A DNA stretch of 64,000 nucleotides from an uncultured Pseudodesulfovibrio sp. (GTDB taxonomy: Bacteria > Desulfobacterota > Desulfovibrionia > Desulfovibrionales > Desulfovibrionaceae), in NCBI RefSeq assembly GCF_963664965.1, contig NZ_OY761823.1, positions 1,560,001-1,624,000 of the forward strand, written 5' to 3'. The position numbers and the translations under genes are program-made. How positions within the stretch are numbered: position 1 is the first letter of the stretch; every line of letters starts with the position of its first letter. Shown in pieces: positions 15,506 to 24,837 of the stretch. The notes under the pieces were generated by a model. That model ran no database searches, was not told the DNA's origin, and worked only from the letters and a program-made list of their open reading frames with translations.

Positions 15506-17407
15506 ATGTCGAATCTGCTTCTGCTTCTCATTCTCCTGCCTGTGGCTGCAGCGCTGGTCTGCTATTTCGTTCGGTCAAGTGCCGTTCGTTCGCTGACCGT
15601 TCTCGCCACAGGAGCCATTCTGGCGGCTGCGTCGCTGGGATTGCTCTTGCAGGGGGCATTTGATCCGATTGCGGTCGGGTCATTTCTTGGCATCAGCAGC
15701 GATTTTCTGGTTACGGTACTGGATTTCGCTCTGTTGGGTGTCATTTTCTTCTACGGTCTCAAACACAAGAATCTGCTTATCCAGGGCTTCACCTTGGCCC
15801 AGGCAGTATTGCTCGCTTGGTTTGAATTGGTTGTCGTCGAACACGTGGACGTTCCCGCGTTGGTCGGCGATCAGCTCGCTCTCATCATGGTGCTGATCAT
15901 TTCCATCATCGGCTCCCTGATCTGTATCTTTGCCATTCCTTATATGAAGGAACACGAAGAGCATCTGCATCTGAACAAGTCTCGCCAGCCGCGTTTCTTC
16001 TTCTTCATGCTTCTCTTCCTCGGCGCCATGAACGGTCTGGTACTCGCCAATAACGTTCTCTGGCTCTATTTCTTCTTTGAAGTCACGACACTGTGCTCTT
16101 TCATGCTCATCGGTCACGATGCCACTGAAATTGCCACCAAGAATTCCGTCCGCGCATTGTGGATGAACTCTCTGGGCGGTCTGGCTTTCGTTATCGGCAT
16201 GATGCTGATGTACGCAAAGACCGGCACCCTCGACATCGCCGCCATTTTGGCCGCCGGCCCGCAGGGCGCGCTGATGGTCACCGGTATCGGTTTCATCTGT
16301 CTCGCCGGTTTCACCAAGGCTGCACAGGTTCCGTTCCAGAGCTGGCTGCTCGGTGCCATGGTCGCACCGACTCCGGTTTCCGCTCTGCTGCATTCGTCCA
16401 CCATGGTCAAGGCCGGTGTGTACGTTGTGCTGCGGTTCGCTCCCGCTTACGTGGGTACGCTCCTTTCCGATGGCGTCGCCATCTGTGGTGCGTTCACCTT
16501 CGTGGCGTGTGCCGCTCTGGCTATCGGCCAGTCCAACGGTAAGAAGATTCTGGCCTACTCCACGGTTTCCAACCTCGGCCTCATCATCTGCTGCGCGGGC
16601 ATCAATACCCCGCTCGCCATTACGGCCGCAGTCATGCTGATCATCTTCCACGCCATCTCCAAGTCTCTGCTCTTCCTGTGCGTCGGCACCATCGAGCAGG
16701 CTATCGGTTCCCGTGACATCGAGGACATGCGCGGCCTGTACGCCAAGTACCCCCGCACCGCGATGCTCACCATCATCGGCATCCTGACCATGCTGCTGCC
16801 GCCTTTCGGCGTGCTCATGGGCAAGTGGATGGCCATGGAAGCCGGTGCTTCCAACATCTATGTTATCATCATGCTGGCCATGGGCTCTGCCCTGACCGTC
16901 GTGTACTGGGCCCGCTGGGGCGGTTCCCTGATGGCTACCCGCAAGGAAGGCGCAGCTCCTGAGTCTCAGGCCATGCTGACCCGTCTCCCGCTGGTGACAC
17001 TGTGTACCGGTGCCGTGGTTCTGTCCCTGGCTGCTCCGTGGATTTACAATTCCATGCTGGCACCCATGTTCGATGCTGCTCCGTTCACCATGAGCTTCGG
17101 CTCTCTTGATGCTGCAACCGGCTCTTTTGCCGCTGTTCCGCTGTTCATCGTTCTGGGGCTGGGCGTGCTGTTCGCAGCCAAAGCCGCTTCCGGCTTCCGC
17201 AAGACCAGGGTCATGCCTCCGTACGTCAGTGGCGCCAACATCTCAGGCGATACCGATGGTACCTACATTGGCCCGATGAACGGAGACGTCCCGTTCGCTG
17301 CCGGTAACATGTACCTCGGCGAACTCTTCGCCGAAGGCAAACTCACACCCGTCTTCAACGCTCTGGCGGTCGCTCTGATCGTGCTTATGCTGGGAGGGGC
17401 CCTCTAA
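15506..17407 (+). CDS. echA: Ech hydrogenase subunit A (NuoL/antiporter-like)
   Basis: A 633-residue polytopic membrane protein of the NuoL/MrpA family with about 14-16 helices. The antiporter core signature is visible in QVPFQSWLLGAMVAPTPVSA, followed by LLHSSTMVKAGVYVVLR with the key histidine and lysines of the proton channel. It forms the proton- or sodium-translocating arm of the energy-converting hydrogenase. It is the first gene of echABCDEF, and its stop overlaps the echB start by one base. The start at 15506 follows a purine-rich CGAGG site. Length and motifs agree with EchA rather than MrpD because the next five genes are the remaining Ech subunits. Confidence 0.95.
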   Translation: MSNLLLLLILLPVAAALVCYFVRSSAVRSLTVLATGAILAAASLGLLLQGAFDPIAVGSFLGISSDFLVTVLDFALLGVIFFYGLKHKNLLIQGFTLAQAVLLAWFELVVVEHVDVPALVGDQLALIMVLIISIIGSLICIFAIPYMKEHEEHLHLNKSRQPRFFFFMLLFLGAMNGLVLANNVLWLYFFFEVTTLCSFMLIGHDATEIATKNSVRALWMNSLGGLAFVIGMMLMYAKTGTLDIAAILAAGPQGALMVTGIGFICLAGFTKAAQVPFQSWLLGAMVAPTPVSALLHSSTMVKAGVYVVLRFAPAYVGTLLSDGVAICGAFTFVACAALAIGQSNGKKILAYSTVSNLGLIICCAGINTPLAITAAVMLIIFHAISKSLLFLCVGTIEQAIGSRDIEDMRGLYAKYPRTAMLTIIGILTMLLPPFGVLMGKWMAMEAGASNIYVIIMLAMGSALTVVYWARWGGSLMATRKEGAAPESQAMLTRLPLVTLCTGAVVLSLAAPWIYNSMLAPMFDAAPFTMSFGSLDAATGSFAAVPLFIVLGLGVLFAAKAASGFRKTRVMPPYVSGANISGDTDGTYIGPMNGDVPFAAGNMYLGELFAEGKLTPVFNALAVALIVLMLGGAL

Positions 17408-18255
17408 TGGATACTCTTATTCTCGTTATCATCGGCATTGTGGTCGGTCCGATTCTCGGCGGTCTCATCGCCGGTCTCGACCGTCGCGTCACCGCTTGGT
17501 TCCAGTCTCGCCAGGGTCCGCCGATCATGCAGGCCTTCTACGATGTCGCCAAGCTGTTCGGTAAGGAAAAAATGGTCGTCAACCAGTGGCAGATTCTCTG
17601 CGCCTGGGTGTACATGATCGCTGCTGCCGTCTCGGTGGGGCTGTTCTTCGCACAGGGCGACCTGCTGCTCATCTTCTTCGTGCAGGCTGTGGGCGCGGTC
17701 TTCCTCGTCATGGGTGCCATGTCCGCCAAGTCCCCCTATTCCCAGGTGGGTGCTCAGCGCGAACTGATGCAGATCCTGGCTTACGAGCCGGTCCTCATCC
17801 TGGTGTTCGTCGGTTTCTATCTGGTTACCGGCAGCTTCTCCGTTGAAGCCGTTTGGCAGCTGGATCAGCCGCTGCTCGCCAAGATGCCGCTGCTCTATCT
17901 GGCTCTGGGTTACGCCCTGACCATCAAGCTGAGGAAGTCGCCTTTCGACTTCTCCACTTCCCATCACGGCCATCAGGAACTGGTCAAAGGTGTGCTCACC
18001 GAGTACTCCGGCCCGTACCTCGGTCTGGTTGAAGTGGCTCACTGGTACGAAACCGTTCTGGTGCTCGGTCTGTGTTCGCTCTTCTGGAGCACTAACGTGC
18101 TGTGGATGGCCGTTCTGCTGATCTGTACTTATATGCTCGAAATCCTGGTGGACAACACCATGGCCCGCATGACCTGGCGTTGGATGCTTAAGCGCGTCTG
18201 GCTGCTCGGCATGGGTATGTCCGTCGTTAACCTCATCTGGCTGTACGCGGGGTAA
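17407..18255 (+). CDS. echB: Ech hydrogenase subunit B (NuoH-like)
   Basis: A 282-residue membrane protein of the NuoH/HycD family with about eight helices. Visible family segments are the cytosolic loop GLDRRVTAWFQSRQGPP, AKSPYSQVGAQRELMQ and KSPFDFSTSHHGHQELV. It links the hydrogenase core to the ion-pumping subunit. Its ATG lies across the echA stop codon. Confidence 0.95.
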   Translation: MDTLILVIIGIVVGPILGGLIAGLDRRVTAWFQSRQGPPIMQAFYDVAKLFGKEKMVVNQWQILCAWVYMIAAAVSVGLFFAQGDLLLIFFVQAVGAVFLVMGAMSAKSPYSQVGAQRELMQILAYEPVLILVFVGFYLVTGSFSVEAVWQLDQPLLAKMPLLYLALGYALTIKLRKSPFDFSTSHHGHQELVKGVLTEYSGPYLGLVEVAHWYETVLVLGLCSLFWSTNVLWMAVLLICTYMLEILVDNTMARMTWRWMLKRVWLLGMGMSVVNLIWLYAG

Positions 18256-18258
18256 GTC

Positions 18259-18702
18259 ATGTTCGGATCATTCATTAAGAAATCTCGCGCCAAATCTCCG
18301 TGGATCATGCATTTTGACTGCGGTAGCTGTAACGGCTGCGATATTGAGGTTCTGGCCTGCCTGACGCCCCTCTACGACGTGGAGCGCTTCGGCATCATCA
18401 ACGTCGGCAACCCCAAGCACGCTGACGTGCTGCTGGTTACCGGCACCGTCAACCACCGGAACAAGAAGGTGCTCAAGAACATCTACGATCAGATGCCCGA
18501 GCCCAAGGCCGTCATCGCCATCGGCGCATGCGGCAACACCGGCGGTGTCTTCCGCGAAGCCTACAACGTCGTCGGCGGCGTGGACAAGGTCATCCCGGTC
18601 GACGTTTACGTCCCCGGCTGTCCGGCCAAGCCCGAAGCCATCATCGACGGTGTCGTTGCAGGTCTGGCCAAGTTCGCTCAAAAAGTGGAAGAAGCCGAGT
18701 AG
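18259..18702 (+). CDS. echC: Ech hydrogenase small subunit (NuoB-like)
   Basis: A 147-residue electron-transfer subunit carrying one [4Fe-4S] cluster next to the [NiFe] site. C24 and C27 in CGSCNGCDIE, C91 in GACGNTGG and C121 in PGCPAKPE are the expected ligands. It has no twin-arginine signal, as expected for a cytoplasmically facing Ech enzyme. The gene begins three bases after echB. Confidence 0.96.
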   Translation: MFGSFIKKSRAKSPWIMHFDCGSCNGCDIEVLACLTPLYDVERFGIINVGNPKHADVLLVTGTVNHRNKKVLKNIYDQMPEPKAVIAIGACGNTGGVFREAYNVVGGVDKVIPVDVYVPGCPAKPEAIIDGVVAGLAKFAQKVEEAE

Positions 18703-18720
18703 CTTCGCACGAGGTAAAAC

Positions 18721-19089
18721 ATGCAAGGTAAAGTAATAGACGTGACCATCGACAACATTGTCGGCGAGGTCATGAACATGAAGAACGATGGACAGAGGTT
18801 CGTCACGTTCTCCACCTACCAAGAGGCGGAGGGCAAGCTCGGCATTCTGTACCACTTCGATAAAGATCTGGAAAACACCCACCTCAGGCTCGTCGCTGAT
18901 ATGGACAAGCCCATTCCCAGCGTCTCTGGCGTCTTCTTCGCCGCGCTGCTGGTGGAAAACGAAATCCGCGACCAGTGGGACGTCGAATTCGACGGTCTGG
19001 TCCTTGACTTCAACCGTACGCTCTATCTTGATCCCGAGGTCACCCAGGTTCCCCTGGTTTCCAACGTCAAGATCGAGCCGAAAAAATAG
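18721..19089 (+). CDS. echD: Ech hydrogenase subunit D (NuoC-like)
   Basis: A 122-residue soluble subunit related to the 30-kDa NuoC domain (FVTFSTYQEAEG, GILYHFDKDLEN, then FDGLVLDFNRTLYL). It has no cofactor motif. It helps to assemble the peripheral arm. Its place between the small and large subunits is the usual Ech order. Confidence 0.92.
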   Translation: MQGKVIDVTIDNIVGEVMNMKNDGQRFVTFSTYQEAEGKLGILYHFDKDLENTHLRLVADMDKPIPSVSGVFFAALLVENEIRDQWDVEFDGLVLDFNRTLYLDPEVTQVPLVSNVKIEPKK

Positions 19090-19098
19090 GGGGCTGAA

Positions 19099-20181
19099 AT
19101 GGCTACTACCGTAATTCCCTTCGGCCCGCAGCATCCCGTACTTCCCGAGCCGGTCCATCTGACCCTCAAAGTGGAAGACGAGATCGTCAAAGAGGCTATC
19201 CCCGCATTGGGCTACGTCCATCGCGGTCTGGAAAAACTCGCTGACATTCGCGACTACCACCAGATGATTACCGTCTGTGAACGCGTGTGCGGCATCTGCT
19301 CCATGATCCACGGCACCTGCTACTCGCAGTGCGTCGAGGAAGCCATGGGCATCGAAGTCACTGACCGCGCCAAGATGCTCCGCGTCATCTGGTCGGAGCT
19401 GCATCGCATGCACTCCCACCTGCTCTGGCTCGGCCTCTTTGCCGATGCATTCGGCTTCGAGTCCCTGTTCATGCAGTTCTGGAAAGTCCGTGAGCGCATC
19501 ATGGACATCAACGAAGCCACCGCAGGCAGCCGCGTCATCGTGTCTGTCAACGTTATCGGCGGCGTTCGTGCCGACCTCTCTCCGGATCAGCTCCGCTGGA
19601 TTCTTTCCGAGCTGGACATTGCCGAGAAAGAGATCAAGGAGATGCAGGACACCATCATGAACGACTACACCGTCAAGACCCGCACCTGCGGTGTCGGTGT
19701 CCTGTCCTACGATCAGGCTTACGAGCTTGGCGCAGCAGGCCCGACCCTGCGCGGTTCCGGTGTTGCTTCGGACATGCGTGTGAGCGGTTACGGCGCATAC
19801 GGCGAGCTTGATTTCGAACCCGTCATTGAGACCGCCGGTGACTGTTGGGCACGTTCCACGGTCCGTTTCCGTGAGACGTTGCAGTCCATCGACCTCGTTC
19901 GCCAGGCCATCAGCAAGCTCCCCGAGGGTGAGATTGCCGTCAAGGTCAAGGGCAATCCCCCGGCAGGCAAGGAAGTCTATGCCCGTGTCGAGCAGCCCCG
20001 CGGTGAATGCGTGTACTACATCAAGGGTAACGGCACCAAGCATCTGGACCGCCTGCGTATCCGTACGCCTACCTTTGCCAATATCCCGCCGCTTCTGGCC
20101 ATGCTGCCGGAATGCGAGCTGGCGGACGTTCCCGTCATCGTTTTGTCCATCGATCCGTGCATCAGCTGCACGGAACGCTAA
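19099..20181 (+). CDS. echE: Ech hydrogenase large subunit ([NiFe] catalytic subunit)
   Basis: A 360-residue catalytic subunit. The four nickel-binding cysteines are in the N-terminal motif RVCGIC (C64, C67) and the C-terminal motif DPCISC (C354, C357). This shows it is a true hydrogenase and not the complex I homologue NuoD, which lacks them. The chain ends only three residues after the last cysteine (TER), so there is no C-terminal extension for a maturation protease to remove; this is a known trait of Ech enzymes. The complex couples ferredoxin oxidation and proton reduction to ion translocation. Confidence 0.97.
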   Translation: MATTVIPFGPQHPVLPEPVHLTLKVEDEIVKEAIPALGYVHRGLEKLADIRDYHQMITVCERVCGICSMIHGTCYSQCVEEAMGIEVTDRAKMLRVIWSELHRMHSHLLWLGLFADAFGFESLFMQFWKVRERIMDINEATAGSRVIVSVNVIGGVRADLSPDQLRWILSELDIAEKEIKEMQDTIMNDYTVKTRTCGVGVLSYDQAYELGAAGPTLRGSGVASDMRVSGYGAYGELDFEPVIETAGDCWARSTVRFRETLQSIDLVRQAISKLPEGEIAVKVKGNPPAGKEVYARVEQPRGECVYYIKGNGTKHLDRLRIRTPTFANIPPLLAMLPECELADVPVIVLSIDPCISCTER

Positions 20182-20193
20182 GGAGGATCTGAC

Positions 20194-20631
20194 ATGCTGT
20201 TTACACCCACAGTCGTCAAGAACCTGCTGAAGAAACCTGCCACGCGCAAGTACCCCTTCGAGGTTCGCGAACCGTTCCCGAACTTCCGTGGTGAACTTGT
20301 CATCGACATCGACAGCTGCATCTTCTGCGGCATGTGCGTACGCAAGTGCCCGTGCCAGTGCATCACTGTCGACAAGCAGGCAGGCACCTGGACCTGCGAC
20401 CTGCACGAATGCATCTCTTGTGGTTACTGCCGGGATCATTGCCCGACCAAGTGCCTGACCATGAAAGATACGCACCGCAAGCCGCTGCTTGAGAAAACCG
20501 CTTGGGTTGAGCAGGGTACCCCGCCCAAACCCAAGAAAAAAGCTGCCGCCAAAAAGGAAGCCGCTCCTGCCGAGGCTGAAAAGTCCGCCAAAAAGGAAGC
20601 CGCTCCCAAGAAGAAAGCAGACAAGAAATAA
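20194..20631 (+). CDS. echF: Ech hydrogenase ferredoxin-like subunit with Lys/Ala-rich tail
   Basis: A 145-residue protein with two [4Fe-4S] motifs: C42/C45/C48/C52 (CIFCGMCVRKC) and C73/C76/C79/C83 (CISCGYCRDHC). It passes electrons between soluble ferredoxin and EchC. The last 35 residues, from PKPKKKAAAKKEAAP to KKADKK, are low-complexity lysine/alanine repeats not expected in a typical EchF. The frame is intact through the tail and stops just before a terminator. AGGAGG lies six bases before the start. Confidence 0.95.
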   Translation: MLFTPTVVKNLLKKPATRKYPFEVREPFPNFRGELVIDIDSCIFCGMCVRKCPCQCITVDKQAGTWTCDLHECISCGYCRDHCPTKCLTMKDTHRKPLLEKTAWVEQGTPPKPKKKAAAKKEAAPAEAEKSAKKEAAPKKKADKK

Positions 20632-20653
20632 TACTTCCCCGTGAAGTCAGATA

Positions 20654-20684
20654 AAGCCCCGGCTCGCGAGAGTCGGGGCTTTTA
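20654..20684 (+). terminator. Terminator of the ech operon
   Basis: The stem AAGCCCCGGCT/AGTCGGGGCTT (one mismatch) around CGCGAG runs into a short T run. It separates ech from the convergent minus-strand gene ending at 20695. Confidence 0.85.
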
Positions 20685-20694
20685 TTTTGGTTTT

Positions 20695-21396
20695 TCAGTC
20701 GCAGGCGGGGTACTGTTCAAGCAGTTTTTCCAATAGCCGGAGTCTTTTCATGTTTTCGGGGGAGTCCCTGAATGCGATTACGAGTGGCTTTTCCTCAAGC
20801 ACCTTAAGTGTTCTGATGTTTGTTATGTTTTCTTTTTTGGCAAGGTAGTGCATGACGGTGGGGCTTGTGATGGCCCGCCTGAAGCGCCCCTCGGACAGCT
20901 TTCGCAACAGTGTCAGCTCGTTGGGAGTCGGGTCGACGTTATTGGGCTTCGCCCGGGCCAGCTTCGTGATGTTGTCCGGATATACATAGCTTGAGACAAG
21001 CCCCAGACGTTCATCAAAGACATCTTCAATTGAGGTCCATTTCGTTCCAGAACCCTGATAGGTCATCACTCCGAAATCAGACCAATCAACAGGCGGTGAA
21101 GCGGTGAACCCTTGAACGACCTCTTCCGGCCATGCCGGGAAATACCCGACATACCCGTTCTGTCTGGCGGTCTCGCGAGCGCGCGACCAAGGGTAGAACT
21201 CAACGCGCAATTCAATATTTTCGCGTTTGAGGAGTGTGCGGAGTTTGTGAATGGAGAGGCCTTGTTGCGGGGACCTGCTGTCGGAATAGGGCTGCCAGTC
21301 GAGAGAAGTTATCACCCATACCTCCCCTGCGGACGCAAAGGTCGTGCATGTCAAAACAAGAAACAGGATACGCAGGGCCGTCAGTAGATGCTTCAT
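20695..21396 (-). CDS. Periplasmic solute-binding-like protein (ABC amino-acid binding fold)
   Basis: The start at 21396 gives 233 residues with a signal peptide (MKHLLTALRILFLVLTC, cleavage near ASA-GE). The mature chain has the order typical of family-3 solute-binding domains: an early W-P-P/Y segment (SLDWQPYSDS), FYPWSRARETARQNGY in the middle, then GLVSSYVYPD and a final domain-1 return (PLVIAFRDSPEN). Such single-domain proteins without an adjacent permease are common in this group and are often sensors or orphan binding proteins. The ligand is unknown. The gene appears monocistronic. Confidence 0.8.
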   Translation of the reverse strand: MKHLLTALRILFLVLTCTTFASAGEVWVITSLDWQPYSDSRSPQQGLSIHKLRTLLKRENIELRVEFYPWSRARETARQNGYVGYFPAWPEEVVQGFTASPPVDWSDFGVMTYQGSGTKWTSIEDVFDERLGLVSSYVYPDNITKLARAKPNNVDPTPNELTLLRKLSEGRFRRAITSPTVMHYLAKKENITNIRTLKVLEEKPLVIAFRDSPENMKRLRLLEKLLEQYPACD

Positions 21397-21546
21397 TGCA
21401 GGCGCTTGGGTTGGGGAACTGTTGTAAAATTGGAAAACCATTCCACTTGTCACCAAGTTGTCGGGTTAACGAAGAGGCGTCAACAGAGATGGGTAAACTA
21501 TAATGACTCAAGCGGTTGAGGTTTATCGTGTTCAACCGAACCCTTT

Positions 21547-22713
21547 TCAATTATTGTCCTGAGCTGTTTCATTCAACCGGACGCCATAGAGTTTCTCCGC
21601 GTTCTTGTAGGCGATTTTTTCTGCCACCTCACGTGGGAGTTGTCCGAGAATACGTCGTTGATCAGATACGATTTTGCCATACTTGTTCCAAAGTTTTTTC
21701 ATGTGTGGGTCGGTCCCGAAGAGGATGCGGTCCTGATATTTGATCAAGAGCGATTTCCAGTCAGGGCGGAGGACGCCGTCTTCAAGCATGGAAGGGCCGA
21801 TCAATGCCTTCTTCGCGGGATCGGAGAAATTGTCCATGAGGCGTTCCTTTTTGGATGTGAGCGCATGGAGGTTGGGGTGCATGGACATGAAGTCGTCGAT
21901 GGTTTCGGCGGTGGCAAAGCCCATGTGCGGAAGAATGAACACTTGATTCGGCCATGCGGCGTACAGGGCATGAAAACGAGGGAAATCGCGTTTCGGTGCA
22001 TAGGGTTCCCAGTGGACCATGACCGGAAGCTTCAAGGGGGCAAGCGCCTCCATGAGCCGAGCCGTGCCGGGAAGCGAGGGGTCTATGTAGCGTTCGCCGC
22101 GAGCGTACTGTTTGCCGGTACTCTTGTCGCCATGGGTGTAGAGTATTTCTCCAATGAATTTGTAGCCGTGTTTTCTGATGCCCTCGACTGTGGAATCAAT
22201 ATAGGCGTGGGAGATGTCGTCCGAGAGGCGAAAGTATTTGGGTGCACCGAGAATGATGAGGTCGGTGTTGCGTGCCGCGAGATCAAGCACGGCCTGTTCA
22301 TTCTGGTGAAGGCGTTTTCGGCTGCGAGCGAAAAGGGCGAGTTTCGTGACGCCTGCGGCACGGACATTGCGGATGGCCTGATCCATGTCGACCATCTCAT
22401 CTATTTGAGACATGGCATCGAAAAGAGGCCCGTCGTAGGTGGGATTGTCGCGACTTGTCCCTGCGGCGGCAAGACACATTTCGTACGTTGTTCTGATAGC
22501 TTTTCTTGTCCGTTTGTCCTTTGGTCGTTGTCCGCTATGGACATATTCCATTTTTCCCGTATCAAGCTTTTCCTTCATGCACTGATGCATTTCCGGTGGT
22601 GCAGAAGGGAGAGTGGAATAATCAAAGGCGGCGACCTGCCCTGCGAAAAGCAGGAGCAGTGTCGCCGCCATGAGTTGTATAACGGTCTGGTTAGAAGCGT
22701 TCAAAGCCTTCAT
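21547..22713 (-). CDS. Secreted amidohydrolase-2-like protein, degenerate metal site
   Basis: A 388-residue protein with a signal sequence (hydrophobic stretch [16 protein letters not shown]) and an amidohydrolase-2 TIM-barrel pattern: [17 protein letters not shown] and ILFGTDPH carry the later metal and catalytic His/Asp residues. The N-terminal HxH expected at the start of the barrel is missing; the equivalent place reads [11 protein letters not shown]. The start at 22713 has GAGG six bases upstream and overlaps the 3' end of the chemoreceptor gene by 23 bases. Its substrate is unknown. Coupling to a chemoreceptor is unusual. Confidence 0.75.
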   Translation of the reverse strand: MKALNASNQTVIQLMAATLLLLFAGQVAAFDYSTLPSAPPEMHQCMKEKLDTGKMEYVHSGQRPKDKRTRKAIRTTYEMCLAAAGTSRDNPTYDGPLFDAMSQIDEMVDMDQAIRNVRAAGVTKLALFARSRKRLHQNEQAVLDLAARNTDLIILGAPKYFRLSDDISHAYIDSTVEGIRKHGYKFIGEILYTHGDKSTGKQYARGERYIDPSLPGTARLMEALAPLKLPVMVHWEPYAPKRDFPRFHALYAAWPNQVFILPHMGFATAETIDDFMSMHPNLHALTSKKERLMDNFSDPAKKALIGPSMLEDGVLRPDWKSLLIKYQDRILFGTDPHMKKLWNKYGKIVSDQRRILGQLPREVAEKIAYKNAEKLYGVRLNETAQDNN

Positions 22714-24685
22714 CGGAGGCCTCATTCATGTCAAGCGCAATGCCGGACTGCGTGCTGGCGGCCTGTGTTGGTGCGCCTGCCGGAAGAGACTGGCCGGGGT
22801 GAGTGCGGGCCACAGTCACCTGTGAGTACGCGGTCTGCCGTTTTCCCGTGTTGACCCTGAAGAAGGAGATGATCTGCTGGAGGCCGTGGGCCTGACTTGC
22901 CAGATCGCTTGATGTGGACGCCATTTCTTCGGATGCGGCAGCGTTTTGCTGTACCACATGGTCGAGCTGCTGAAGGGCCGTGTTGATCTGTTCGGCGCCG
23001 GAATTCTGTTCGTTGCTTGCTACCGTTATCTCCTGAATGAGTTCGGCTGTCTTTTCGATGTCAGGGACCATTTCCTTGAGTAGTTCGCCCGCTTTGACAG
23101 CGACCTCGACGCTGGAGGATGACAGCTCACTGATTTCGGCGGCTGCGTTTCCGCTTCTTTCTGCCAGTTGGCGGACTTCGGCGGCAACAACGGCGAATCC
23201 CTTGCCGTGTTCTCCTGCACGTGCTGCTTCGATGGCGGCGTTCAACGCGAGCAGGTTGGTCTGCCGTGCGATGTCTTCGATGATGGATATCTTTTCAGCG
23301 ATCTGCTGCATGGCTCCGACAGTTTCCTGAACCGCATCCCCGCCGGTACGGGCGTTGTCCGCTGCCTTGGACGCGATGGATTCGGTCTCATTGGCGTTGT
23401 TCGCGTTGGCTTTGATGTTGGCAGCCATTTCTTCCATGGAAGAGGAAACCTCTTCAAGGGAAGCGGCCTGTTCCGTGGCTCCCTGCGAGAGCGCTTGCGA
23501 GGTTGCGGAAAGTTCTTCACTGCCGGATGCTACGCGCGCGCTGCCGTCCATGACTTCCGTGACCACATTGGTCAGTTTGGTGGACATGGTTCGCATGGCC
23601 TGCTGGATATCGCCGATTTCATCTTTCCGGTCCACCGTGACCTGTCCCGTGTAATCGCCTTCGGCAGTCTTCTCGAGGTAATTAACCACGCCGAGCAGAG
23701 GGGTGCTGATCTGGCGGTTCATGAAGAACCAGATGCCGATTGCGATGACCAACAGGGCTCCGAGCGAGAGGGAGATGATTCCGACGGCGCTGGCCCACAC
23801 GGGAGCCATAATTTCGGACATCTCGATGAGTGCGATGAACTTCCACTTGAGCGCGGGGGAAGTTCGCACGACAGCCATGTATTTAACGCCCTGAATGGTC
23901 GCTTCCAGATCACCCGAGTCCAGCGCGAATATGTCGGCGTAGGATTTATCCGGCAGTTCGCGGATTTTCTTGAAATTGTTGTCCTGAAATTTCGGGTCGG
24001 CTATAATGACGCCGTCATCCTGCACCATCATGACGTAGCCGGTTTTCCCGAGCTTGATGCCATTGATGATCTTGGTCAATGCGCCGAGGGAAATGTCCAT
24101 GCCCGCAACGCCGTATACCGTGCCGCCGTCGGTGACCGAGTTGACCGTGGAAACCATGGCCTCACCGGTGGTGGAGACATATGCCTTGGACAGGACCGGC
24201 TTGCCGCCGCCCGCTGCGCCTTCCTTGTACCATGGACGGACGCGGGGATCGTATCCTCCGGGGAGCGGGTCGTTGCCGCCGATGATGAATGCTCCGTTGC
24301 TTGTGCCGATGTAACAGTCCTTGTAGCTGGGATGGGATGACAGCACCATGCGGTACAAGCCGCGGATTTCCTGTCCCAGAGTATCCTCGGGCCATGGGGT
24401 GACGTCGATTTTGTCGCCCGTCTTGTCCATGTACGACGTCAGGATTTCATCCACACGCCGCACCCGTGGATCCTCGGCCAGCAGTGCAGTGTTGTTCAGG
24501 GCCTCCCTGATGAACATGCTGATGGTGCCGTCGATGTGTTCCAGCTGGCCGGAAGCGGACGATGAGCTTCTTTGGATGGAGTCGTTGTATGTCGTTGTGA
24601 GACTTACAGCGAGAATCGCAATACAGAGCAGAAGCAGTGAGCCTGTAATCGCGGAAATCATTTTTGCTCGTATGGAAAGAGTCAT
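22691..24685 (-). CDS. Methyl-accepting chemotaxis protein with dCache sensor
   Basis: A 664-residue chemoreceptor: transmembrane helix 1 at about 8-30, a periplasmic double-Cache domain of about 250 residues (with the ligand-pocket-like segment [11 protein letters not shown]), helix 2 at about 297-320, HAMP at about 320-375, and a signalling domain whose tip reads [20 protein letters not shown]. No CheR-binding pentapeptide is seen at the C-terminus (it ends SDEGFERF). dCache receptors usually bind amino acids, amines or carboxylates. It overlaps the amidohydrolase-like gene downstream and is divergent from ispG. Confidence 0.95.
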   Translation of the reverse strand: MTLSIRAKMISAITGSLLLLCIAILAVSLTTTYNDSIQRSSSSASGQLEHIDGTISMFIREALNNTALLAEDPRVRRVDEILTSYMDKTGDKIDVTPWPEDTLGQEIRGLYRMVLSSHPSYKDCYIGTSNGAFIIGGNDPLPGGYDPRVRPWYKEGAAGGGKPVLSKAYVSTTGEAMVSTVNSVTDGGTVYGVAGMDISLGALTKIINGIKLGKTGYVMMVQDDGVIIADPKFQDNNFKKIRELPDKSYADIFALDSGDLEATIQGVKYMAVVRTSPALKWKFIALIEMSEIMAPVWASAVGIISLSLGALLVIAIGIWFFMNRQISTPLLGVVNYLEKTAEGDYTGQVTVDRKDEIGDIQQAMRTMSTKLTNVVTEVMDGSARVASGSEELSATSQALSQGATEQAASLEEVSSSMEEMAANIKANANNANETESIASKAADNARTGGDAVQETVGAMQQIAEKISIIEDIARQTNLLALNAAIEAARAGEHGKGFAVVAAEVRQLAERSGNAAAEISELSSSSVEVAVKAGELLKEMVPDIEKTAELIQEITVASNEQNSGAEQINTALQQLDHVVQQNAAASEEMASTSSDLASQAHGLQQIISFFRVNTGKRQTAYSQVTVARTHPGQSLPAGAPTQAASTQSGIALDMNEASDEGFERF

Positions 24686-24837
24686 AAGGCCTCCATGGTG
24701 CTTGGCATCATTTCAGGTGTGAGTGATAATTTTTACCATACTCCTGTCGGGTATCTTGCTGAATTATATTTTTCGTCGGCCAAGCGGATGGAGTCCTGCT
24801 TGGCTTGTGGGAAGAAATTGGGTACTATCCTCCCCTT

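Noticed and set aside
15506-17407. EchA as an Mrp antiporter or NuoL of complex I
   Set aside because: The following genes encode a true [NiFe] large subunit with all four nickel cysteines and the other Ech subunits in order.
18268-20475. A 735-codon open frame on the minus strand across the Ech subunits
   Set aside because: It is exactly antisense to echC, echD, echE and echF, has no ribosome site, and its product is His/Asp/Val-rich low-information sequence typical of a shadow of GC-biased coding.
21513-21538. Hairpin CGGTTGA/TCAACCG downstream of the amidohydrolase-like gene as a terminator
   Set aside because: The stem is only seven pairs with no T-run; it may be chance.
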